Below, one piece after another: positions 52,222 to 61,848 of a DNA stretch of 64,000 bases; position 1 is the stretch's first letter; each line of letters begins with the position of its first letter. Source of the DNA: Chamaecrista fasciculata (lineage: Eukaryota > Streptophyta > Magnoliopsida > Fabales > Fabaceae); NCBI GenBank assembly GCA_003254925.1, contig QANZ01052941.1:120534-184533 (forward strand), read 5' to 3'. The position numbers and the translations under genes are program-made. The notes below the pieces were generated by a model. The model ran no database searches and was not told the DNA's origin. It was given only the letters and a program-made list of their open reading frames with translations.

Positions 52222-55200
52222 ATGAAGAGACAAACTTATTGATTTGGGAAGCCTGTTATAGTACTCAGCAGAACACTAATGCCCAAAACAGCACTGCTGC
52301 AACTGCAGTAAGACAGACACATCTTTCCCTTTTGAAGTAGAATAATATATATACATATCTAACTGTTAATTTGCCTTATATTGATTGCCCTATAGCTATA
52401 TATCTTATATTATATGGCTCCACCCCTTTCTGGTCGTCCATATTTAAAACTATAGTCTATGAAATTAAAAATAAGAGAAAATTTACTATTTGGTTTCTAT
52501 TTCTTTACTAAGTTAACAATTTAGTCCCTTATTTATTTTACATACATATTTACGTGCCCGTTAGGGCACGCAAAGCCCCTAGTTATATATATACTTAAGG
52601 TGTTCATTTTAATGAGTAGAGTTATAAATTTATAATAATGATTTGTTTGTTTCGTTTTCAATTGTTTTGTTATTCTATAGATTGATGAGATTAACCAACA
52701 ACATGTATTACTGGAGCAAGAACAAACGGGACTCATCACTAGTAATTTAGGTTTGTTTGCATGCACACAACCTCATCATTTTTAAGTATCCTATTTGACT
52801 GTGAATTGAAGTTAACTTAAAAGTTGAAACCAAGTATAAAAGATACACACACATATATAAAGGAGAAAAAAATTTATGTAAATTATTATAAGATAGTACA
52901 TGTACTGCTTCAAGTTTGATTTATATAACACAGTTAAACTGATCTCTTTCATTATTCCTATTTCCTTTGTTTCTCGTTGCTTCATGGCGAAATAAATGAA
53001 GCCTCTGCAGGCCAGCTAAATAATCCTGTCACACAAAATTTTCGTGGAGCCGCCATAACTGCAGTAAGATTAATTAGTATCCATATATATATATATATTT
53101 GGTCAAAGTGTAAATTTATGGTCCTATATCTTTTGTTGAGTTTCTAGTTTGGTTCTATATTTTTTTTTGAGTTCCCAATTTGGTCCCATATCTTTGGGTC
53201 AATTGCAGAATTAGTCCTATATTTTTGGATCAGATGCAGAAGTGGTTCCATATTTTTGTAAAAGAATCAACTAATAGTTGATCATTTTGCAAAGATATAG
53301 GACCAATTCTGCACCTTGACCAAAAGATAAGGGACCAAAAATGATATGAGACCTTTTGCAAAGATATGCGACCAAAAGTGTAACAAAAAAGATACAGGAT
53401 CAAATTTGAAACTTAGTAAAAGACATGGGACCAAATTTACACTTTAACCTATATATTTTAACTTCTTGTAGCTAGAACTATACAAGTGCTGAGATATAAT
53501 ATTGAGTTAGACAAGTTGTAAAAAGTAAATGAATTAATTCACTTATATTAAATGAAACAGAGAAATTAATGCGAGCACACACTATATATTCTATAGCTTA
53601 ATTTGATCTTATATTATGTACTTAATTATTATCTTTTATACAACCAATATCACTTATGCCTTTTTAATTGGCCATGTTAGCCTTTATATATATATAAATA
53701 TTTATTATATTATTGTTTAGGATGATGATATGATGGAGAATGGCTCGTGTCACAAAATGAAGATGGCGTAGTAGAGCCACATGCTTCTTCCTTGCTCCCA
53801 TCTTCTGTAGATCCCCATGTGGATGCTGTGAATTCTCTACCTGTTTTTGGTAATAAAACACCATATATATATATACATATGTGTGTGTGTTTATTGTTAT
53901 TATCAGTAAAAAAAAAGGGAAACAAATGTAATTAAAGACTAATGAGTAATTAACTAGCAAGGTCATATTTTTAAGAGTATAGTTAAGGTGTACTACTTTC
54001 TACTGTACTTTTACAGAGAAAATAAAATATTTCCGCAAGTTTCTATTGATGAGTTTCACAACTAGAAGAGATTAAAGATTTCAGCTCTACTATACATGTT
54101 AATTTAATGATATCCCAATGTCTATATATATGTTAATTTAATTTTTAAAATCTATCCTTTCTACATTTTCTCGTTTCAGATGAAATGGATGCGAATTTCT
54201 TCTGGAGCATAATGAATGAACCCGCTAGTAATCCGCAAAACAATAATGCTGAAAACATTATTCTTGCTGCTGAACCACTAAATTCTGTAAGACTTACATA
54301 CATATATGTAAATATATATATATATACATGCAAGCTGTTTTCTGTTCTTTTGGTAGAAAAATAGAAATTAGAAAAAATATATATAATTTTGTTTTCTCAT
54401 TGATTGATCCTCTGGATATACCCTGTTCCTTCTCTGTCTAGATGGATGTGAATAACCAACAACACATGGAGCAAGAAACAACAGCCACATCAGCAATTAA
54501 TTATAATTCAGGTTTGCCTGAATATATATATATATATATATAGTCTCACTACAGTATAATTCAGTACTCTTATTTTTTCTGCTTCTTTCTTTTCCTTCTC
54601 CAAAAAGTCTGTATTGTTACATCTTTGGCCATATATATATATATATATATATATATTGTGGGTCTTAAGTTGTTTCAGATTCTCTTCTTCTCAGAAAATC
54701 CCTGGCTGCTTCAATACAAAACCAATGAACAAGCCACAAGTCAGCAGCTACATGATCCCAATGTACAAATTTCTCCTGAAGCTGCAGTAAGATTCTGGCA
54801 TATATACTACATATATACATATAGATATATATAGTAATCCGCGATCCCCTGACATAATTAATAAACGAACCTCAAATCATAAATAGTACGCAAAAGCTCC
54901 CCCAAACTTAAGAGCAAATCTCAAGTATATCCTTAAACTTTTTTTTTTTGTATGGACAATTATACTTTACATTTGACTCAACTGTATCTTAATAAAGTTT
55001 AATACCATCTAAATTGTTAACAAAAAATGATGACATGACAAATGGTTTTTTATTCTTTTTTATTATGGTGTAAATTATACTCAAAACTTTTACATTCATG
55101 TAAAATTTACCCCAAAACTATCACAGTTTTTGTTAGATTTTCTATAAAAAAATATTGACTTAAGCATGATCTCAGTATTTTCAGTTAACAATTTAGACAT

Positions 55201-58035
55201 TATTAAACCTTGAGGTACAATAAAATCAAATGTATAACTTTATGGATACAATGAACTAAAAAAAAAATTTAGAAGTATAACCGAGACTTATCCTATAATT
55301 TAAAACACCGGAGATGTTTTTGCCTAAATATTAATTATTAGGAGTGTAAAAGTAGTAAGTGCTATATATATATATATTTCATATCATTTAAATGAAGAAG
55401 AACTGAATTCAGATTTTTTTATCTAATTTAATTAGCTAAAATTTTCACCTTGTATACATATACATATATAGGAACTCCAAAAAAACACAGAAGGAGGTTG
55501 GTCAATGTCACCATCCTCTTACAGCTTGTTGCTTTCACTGGATTCTCAATTACAAGATTCTCTCATTTTGCCAACCACTTTTGACGGGTTGGGTCAACCC
55601 ATGGATGCTCCACCAGCGTTAGATGAAGAGATTAACGAAGCATTAGCAAATATTGCACCTTCTCTTGATCAAGTGGTTCAGGAATATTTTTGTTCGAGAG
55701 CCACCAATAATCATAATAATAATCACAATATTAATGATTCATCATGCAATAATTATGATAATAGTAATAGTGGTGGTGGTGAAGGTGAAGGTGATGAAGG
55801 AGGAAATAGTAATAGTAATAGTAAGAAAGCAAAAAAGAATAAGGAAAAAGATATTCAATCATTAGGAATAAGAAGAATAAAAATGAGAGAAACAGTGAGG
55901 AATAAATATGGGGGATATTGACCACACGTGGACCAATCATTCATTGGCCAGAGCTTCCTCCATATCCTCTAGAAGATCTACCAAACTTTGTCCTCACATG
56001 GGAGGTATGCATCTATATATTGAAAATACACCTTGTATACATATATATATATAGGAACTATTTAATTGAAAATTATAATTTATGGACTAAATTAGAATTT
56101 TGGGACAAATTGAATGACTAAAAAAATAATATTTCTTTTCGATTAACATACATCTGCATCTGCCACATTTGGTGGACTAGTTGTGAATTTTTTCGGTGAT
56201 GGTTTGAATCATTGGATATATATATAATTTTGGAATCACCATTCAGGGAGCTATAACTACAGTGGATCGTCGAGGGAAACTAAGGTTACATTGCAAAGCA
56301 AAGGTACATACATCTCTTAGCATCAAAGTGTAATTAAGGATATCACAATATAATTAATTTTTTTAATCTAGAGACACAGCTCTATATAGGTGATCACACA
56401 ATATATAATATAATACACGTACAGATTGCAATTGTATTAAATTTATTAATTAGTGACTAACATTTTCTTCTTGAAATACACAGGCATACAGGAGGATAAC
56501 AGCACGCCGAACGTAAGTATAACTTAACCCCAATATTCTAATCAAACCATGCACTTCTCTTTTAATTTGCTTTTACATATACTGTTTTCTCCATATGTTC
56601 AGTTTCACAGTATTACTGTTATTGACTAATTTTCATCATATATATACCTTCAAATAAGCACGTTTTCACTCTCAAAGTTCAAGCTATATGTATGTATGTA
56701 TATATATATATATATATATGCTTTATCTTAATTAATATTTACAGGCTTACTGCTTCGTGGCCTTTGTGGCTGCAAATTAACGGAGTCATAGCACAAAGCG
56801 ATTTAGTCAGTAACACCAGGTAATTATATATATGTTTATGTATGTATATCAGTACATATATATAAGATTGTATTTTTACAGCATATTAATTATTTGTAGG
56901 TCAAAGTGCACTTTTAGTTTCATATCTTTTGGTTAGATGCAGAATTTGTCCCATATAATCTCATATATTTTTTTGTTACGAAATTGATCTCGTATTTTTG
57001 CAAAAAGTTTCACTATTAGTTTTTCAATGTGAAATCTTTTGCAAAGATATGAGACCAATTTTACAATTTAACCAAAAGATATTGAACCAATTCTGCAACT
57101 TCCCAAATTATGACACCAAACACGGGACCAAATTGAGACTTGAGACAAAAATATCAGACCAAAGTGTAACAAAAAAAGTTATAATTAGGATCAAATTCAG
57201 ATATGAGCAAAAGTTATGAGGCAAAAAATACACTTTGGTCTTATTTGTATAATGAAATCATACGCATGCTGTATATATATTTATATAATTTGTAGTCAGT
57301 ATACATTTTTTTGGCCGAAATGATCTGTATACATTTGTGTTTTAATTGTTTACAGTTGCATGATGAGTACGTGACTAAGTATTATATTTCTTTGTTTGTT
57401 GAAAGTGATTAATTATGTATATGATATACATTCATAATGCAGTCCCGTGGATGACTTGATTTTCGAAATGACAATGAGGAACACCAACAATAAATTTTTC
57501 CGAATTTTGCTCAATAATAAGGCAAGTTGTATGCATACTTTTATTATAATGGAAGTAAATCTGTCAAAGTATGAATCTCCTAAATATTAAATTTCTTATT
57601 GTCTCTCTTCATTATTCTCTTTTTCCTTCACTCACATTTTACATAATTCAATCACGCTATGGAGGAGTGATATTTTTTAGCTCATACTGCTAGCTAACTA
57701 GTTCTTTATTATATATATATATATATATATATATAAATGAAGGAATCATTAATTCTGATATTAAATTTGTGAATTTCAGTATCCAAGATTTGATCTTCCT
57801 TCTCAGACGTTGATCATAACCCCTACGAGTGAGTCACATCGCTTCCATGGAACACTTTCCCAAGGGGTGAGACATATATTATATATATATATATATTACT
57901 TTGAGTATGTACTCATTAATTAATTACCTATTAATTAATACTTCGTTTCTGATTAATAAATGAAAGACACAGGAATCCCAAGTACCTCCTGCTCAGTCTT
58001 CTTCAGAACACCCAAGTACGTCAATAACGAAGTAA
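52222..58035 (+). CDS. MED25-like protein with duplicated exon module and ACID domain
   Basis: MED25 is a Mediator tail subunit whose ACID domain binds transcription activators. Model exons: A1 52222-52307, B1 52681-52750, C1 53739-53849, A2 54180-54286, B2 54442-54511, C2 54695-54786, E 55472-56004, then 56247-56303, 56484-56512, 56745-56819, 57443-57521, 57780-57866 and 57973-58035. Phases agree at every junction. A1-B1-C1 and A2-B2-C2 are diverged duplicates (for example INQQHVLLEQEQT and VNNQQHMEQETT). Exon E is Asn/Gly/Glu-rich, then Lys-rich. The ACID-like part runs from PNFVLTWEGAITTVD through ASWPLWLQINGVI to DLPSQTLIITP. No start exon or von Willebrand domain was found. One base appears to be missing in the G run near 55911-55914, which breaks the frame inside exon E. 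The intron after 57521 has a GC donor. A cryptic exon at 53011-53063 would break the frame if included. Confidence 0.7.
53101..53449. mobile_element. Mutator-like MITE in a MED25-like intron
   Basis: The termini ggtcaaagtgtaaattt and aaatttacactttaacc are inverted with one mismatch. A perfect 9-bp duplication TATATATTT flanks it (53092-53100 and 53450-53458). Confidence 0.85.
56899..57240. mobile_element. Mutator-like MITE in a MED25-like intron
   Basis: The left end ggtcaaagtgcactttt and the right end aaaatacactttggtc are inverted. A perfect 9-bp duplication TTATTTGTA flanks it (56890-56898 and 57241-57249). Its interior has ttttgcaaagatatgagacc-type units in both orientations. Confidence 0.85.
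57522..57779 (+). other. Probable GC-AG intron of the MED25-like gene
   Basis: The upstream exon ends aataataag and is followed by gcaagt, the strong consensus for GC donors, while the acceptor tttcag is normal. Phase and family alignment (RILLNNK then YPRFDLPSQT) demand this junction. No GT donor nearby fits. Confidence 0.7.
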
Positions 58036-58095
58036 TTAATTCAGGAGCTGCAATTGCAAGTAGATGGAACTTCATTCAATAATCATCATATATAT

Positions 58096-58271
58096 ATATA
58101 TATTTTTTCCAGGGCTCATCAAGAAGGGCAGGCCTCCAGGCTCTATAAGCGCTTATAGAGATACTTACAGATCGACTACCAACAAGGCCTCCACATCGGC
58201 AGTGGGAATCGAACTCACGATCTTGTGGGTTATGAGTCAACTCCTTACCAACTGGACCAACTTTTGTTGGC
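58096..58271 (-). mobile_element. tRNA-derived SINE, copy 2
   Basis: On the minus strand it has box A (tggtccagttgg) and box B (agttcgattcc), and is alignable along its length with the copy at 30048. A 12-bp duplication catcatatatat flanks it (58084-58095 and 58272-58283). It starts about 60 bp after the MED25-like stop codon, so it may lie in that gene's 3' untranslated region. Confidence 0.85.
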
Positions 58272-58378
58272 CATCATATATATTCTTTGATCAAATCTCA
58301 AATATCAGCTTCGTGAATGTAGATATAATTATATGAATTATTCACAGGTAACAGTTTAATTAGTGCTTGATATCATCA

Positions 58379-58717
58379 TCAGCTGATTTGTCTGGCATTG
58401 ATGATCGTCGAAGTACTTCTGGTTTATTTTGGAGGAAATCTCATTAGCTGGTCTTCAAAGAAACAGCAAGTCCTTTTTAGGAGTAGCACAAAAGCTGAAT
58501 ACAGAAGCTTACCGGCTGTGGTTGCTAAAGTAATGTGGCTCAAGTCTCTTCTGTGTGAACTTCATATCACACTTCCTTCTTCACCCCCAATTTATTGTGA
58601 TAACATTAGTGCTGTTCACATGACTGCTAATATGCTAGAACAAAACATGTTGAGATTGATATTCACTTTGTTCGAGACAAAGCTATTGTTGTCTTTTCTG
58701 CTGATCAAATTCAAGTA
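58379..58717 (+). pseudogene. Ty1/copia polyprotein tail (RNase H fragment)
   Basis: The frames read ADLSGIDDRRSTSG, then after a frameshift near 58420 GGNLISWSSKKQ and STKAEYRSLPAVVAKVMWL, then YCDNISAVHMTAN. These are the terminal RNase H motifs of copia polyproteins. Gag, protease, integrase and reverse transcriptase are missing. A polypurine tract (ttgaggaggga) follows at 58771-58781, directly before an LTR. Confidence 0.85.
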
Positions 58718-58781
58718 GTTGTTCCTTGTCTTTCGATCCCTTCTTATGATTGGTGACAAGAACCATCTGCTTGAGGAGGGA

Positions 58782-59305
58782 TGACAGAGTAGTTAGCCAG
58801 CTCAGCATTTAGCTTTCAGTTTGTTATTCTGATATGAGTTTGTTAGCTTTTCAGTTTAGCCTAACCAATTTTGTTTTCTGGTGTATTGCTTTTCCTATAT
58901 ATACCAGCTTGTACTTCCTAATTCATCTTAATGAAATCATTCAGTTTCTCATTTTCAATTTCTTCATCTTCATTCTCACTTTAGTTTAGCATGTTGGAAA
59001 AAATTAAAGGTAGAGGAAGAGAGAGAATATTATTCAAAAAGATTTGCTGCTGGGTAATTTTTATTGATTGGAACAGTTTAAATACAAATCAAAGCTGAAT
59101 GATATCTCCTAAAATCGTGCACAACTATCCCATAATTAACAAACATAAAATCAGAATATTTCCTAAACATAATATCCCTAAAAAACTGCAATTCAAATGG
59201 CATTACTAAAATTTAATAAAATAAAAATCTGAAATACTAAAAAACATAAACATGCACGATTTGGTTTGTTGCAACTGACGCAATTCTCCAACATAGCATA
59301 CTGTA
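58782..59305 (+). mobile_element. Copia 3' LTR, interrupted by a solo LTR
   Basis: It begins TGACAGAG right after the polypurine tract and contains a TATA-like ctatatatacc (about 58895) and pyrimidine-rich downstream sequence. The right end is uncertain because a different solo LTR (58992-59293) has inserted near it; I place it by the tgtatca after the insertion. No matching 5' LTR was seen in the window. Confidence 0.55.
58992..59293. mobile_element. Solo LTR nested in the copia LTR
   Basis: The sequence begins TGTTGGAAAA and ends TTCTCCAACA, with a perfect 5-bp duplication TAGCA on both sides (58987-58991 and 59294-59298). There is no internal region, so it is a recombination remnant. Confidence 0.8.
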
Positions 59306-59469
59306 TCAAACATAAATATTTTTAGTACAACTTAAATTGGCGACTGCGCTAATTGATGATCTCTTCCTTAAGGATTTACAGCATCCAACACGTTGGGAAA
59401 ATATCTTGAAGTTTATGTGGAGGAAAAGAGTGACAAGTTTAGGAACATTGATGAACTCCTAGAAAGAAT

Positions 59470-60140
59470 TAATTCTAGGCTTTTTCGATAAAGTTGATTA
59501 TACTGGTTGAACTGGATTTCAAATTGTCCATTATCAATTTTTGTAAAAGGTTGACAAACCCAATTTGATAGTTAGTAATCGAAAACCTTTGAGTAGCAGA
59601 GCTTTAAGTCTTCGAGATTCAGAATTGGCTAATGAAGTTTTATTACCTAAACAAGCCTGAAGAATACTACTAGATAAGCCTTAAACTCTATTTTGCAAGA
59701 GGATAAGAAATAAATACTATACTTGGTCAGGAATTGAGAGTTTGAGTTCAGAAAAATTGATGGACTCAAGATTTGTTGTGCTGGAAGAGTATTAATTAGG
59801 ACTTAGGAGTAGTGTAATTAAAGTGGGGATTATTATATTGGAGATAATCACCATTTGAAATTGGGAAGGAGATTCTGGATTATATTTTTCAAGGTCAGGG
59901 ATCTCATTGATCAATCTGATAGGTTTTGGGATAAGTCTCAGTATTTCAGACATATATATATATGACATGAAAGGAATTGCAAAGTTATTAATAATGCTAT
60001 CCCCACAGATGATTGATATTGTCTTAGAAAGCATCATATAATGGTACAGTCAGCTTGCCTTTTCTGCAATAACAATCTGGACTCTGAAAATCATATCTTC
60101 TTAGCATGTGATTTTGCGGCAAGAGCCCTATAGTTTGGGT
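59470..60140 (+). pseudogene. Decayed LINE reverse-transcriptase fragment
   Basis: Translating the plus strand gives, with stops and shifts, ALSLRDSELANEVLLPKQA and RILLDKP (the usual lakqgWRll region of plant LINEs). Then come VRDLIDQSDRFWDKS and the zinc-binding motif CLFCNNNLDSENHIFLACDF. The order matches the C-terminal part of LINE ORF2. It is far more decayed than the copy at 7033. Boundaries are approximate. Confidence 0.65.
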
Positions 60141-60441
60141 CTTATTTGGAGACAATTAAAATGTCCATATCCTATCAGTATTATGAGATTGTAACTTATG
60201 GATTCGTGTCCAAATTTGGCTTTAAACTTTAAAGTCAACTAACTAGTCCAAACATGAGTAAAACATACATTACTTGTAAGAGTAAATATTTGTTTTTCTA
60301 TATAAAAACTTTTATAACTTTATAAATGTCTAAATCATACAGACTTACCAAAACTACTCCACTTTGCCCTCTGGTGACTCTGTAAATAATGGCACCTATT
60401 GCCATCAAATGAATGTGGGCTGCATGCAGGAGTATCATTGC

Positions 60442-60924
60442 CATAGTTATAAAAACCGGACCGGCCGGTCGGACCGGTTGAACCGTGAACCGGCCAGTGG
60501 TCCGGTCCGAGTTGAGTACAAAACCGGTCCAGCTAAGAACCGGGAAAACCGCCTTGAACCGGCCGATTCTGAGGTTGAACCGGTTCAGGTTTTTTTTTTT
60601 TTTGTAATTTTTTATTTTTTTAAGTTTTTCTTGATTAAAATGATGCTATTTTAAAAAAAAAAATTCTTATTATATGTTTAGACTCAAAATAATACACTAT
60701 TTAATAGTTTTTACTTGAAAATTTAATTTTTTATCCTCTTAATTATCACTTTCTTATTGAATCCAGCTTAAATTTAAAGAGTTTATTATATATTTTTATT
60801 ATATTAAAATAAATATATTATTTTTTATTTATTTAATTATTAACGGTCCGACCCCGGTTGAACCATTGAACCTTGAACCGCTGCTTCGGCCGGTTCAATG
60901 ACCGGTCCAGTTTTAATAACCTTG
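60442..60924. mobile_element. hAT-type MITE with accggtt-rich ends
   Basis: The left end catagttataaaaaccggac and the reverse complement of the right end caaggttattaaaactggac are similar inverted termini. A perfect 8-bp duplication ATCATTGC flanks it (60434-60441 and 60925-60932), as expected of hAT elements. Subterminal accggtt/aaccggt repeats stand out as GC-rich in an AT-rich core. Confidence 0.85.
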
Positions 60925-60932
60925 ATCATTGC

Positions 60933-61848
60933 TCTTATGAATCTTGTTTTCTTTACCACATAGCACCTGCAACTTGTGTTTGGAGCAAGTGTTTTGAAAA
61001 TCCAAATTGGCTCAGGATTATTGAATGACGAGATCAATTCAACCGGTTAGATCAGTGGTTGAAGATATTACAAATAATGAATGTTAATTATTTTAAATTT
61101 GGTAAAATGTTTCATTTTGGCCCAAACTAAAAAATTTGGTCATATTTCTCTCGTCTTTCATTTTAAGTTTAAAAGACTTTCAAAAAATCATGATCATGAT
61201 GGTTCCTAAGTGGTGCATACTATAAAATCCATCCTGAACAGAACATTAGGAATTTCCTTATGACATTCAAGCTCTAAGGAAGAATCTTCACGTTGATATA
61301 GGGATGCTACTATTGCTTACGCCTATCAAATGAGTTTTCTAACATTCATTGTCATCTTTTCAGCTTTTTCTTTCTCGTTTTGGGATCAATTAAAAGGGAA
61401 AGGGAGAGAGAGAGAGGGAGAGGATACTCTGAATAAAAGGCCTGAGAGGACATTTTGGCAAATATATATAAATACACAACCTGAGGAAATGTCTCACAAC
61501 AACATCACATTTCCAAAGTAAACAACTACAGACATACACATACAACTTCATTTTGTCTTCTCTCCGAAGCCGTCCCTGATATCTAGTGTACACTATAATA
61601 CAAACTAATTTGCAATCATATCTTTCCAAGGTCTACTTTTTCCTCCAAACTGAAAAGGAAAAAACTAAGATTTGAAGGAATGATGATCACATGTACATAC
61701 AGATCAGCCCTATGATTAAACAGGATATAATATATGTGTGTGTGTATATATCTCTATCCAATCATAAACAGCGATTCTAAGCTGAAGATTACGAGCCTTG
61801 GCAAAAAAGCCAGCAGAGACATGTTGATTTGGCATATTATTCTACCTT
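60933..61848. other. Intergenic and 3' flank of the lipase-like gene
   Basis: No coding region was recognised. A GAGAGAG-rich tract (about 61400-61425) and short TG/TA runs (61730-61750) are simple sequence. The left part lies just beyond the hAT MITE. Confidence 0.45.

Larger units (their letters stand above)
49449..52582 (+). mobile_element. Candidate non-autonomous Helitron
   Basis: The 5' end TCTATACTATTTAATAAAA follows an A and matches the known plant Helitron start. The 3' end has a perfect hairpin, CGTGCCC-GTTA-GGGCACG (52553-52570), then eight bases, then CTAG followed by T. Insertion between A and T, TC at the start, and a hairpin just before CTRR are the Helitron hallmarks. No Rep/helicase is encoded. 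It contains a MITE (50802-51198), a solo LTR (51674-52076), gcaattttctggactg-type repeats (49568-49710) and exon A1 of the MED25-like gene. The two ends could instead belong to different elements. Confidence 0.6.

Noticed and set aside
52430-52582. A separate, very short Helitron ending at 52582 with a start after exon A1
   Set aside because: No TC-start similar to TCTATACTA was found between 52308 and 52550; tctatgaaatt near 52456 is a poor match. It remains the main alternative to exon capture.
53011-53063. Extra exon of the MED25-like gene (GQLNNPVTQNF)
   Set aside because: It has plausible splice sites and may be a relic of the module, but including it breaks the frame with the next exon, so it was left out of the main model.
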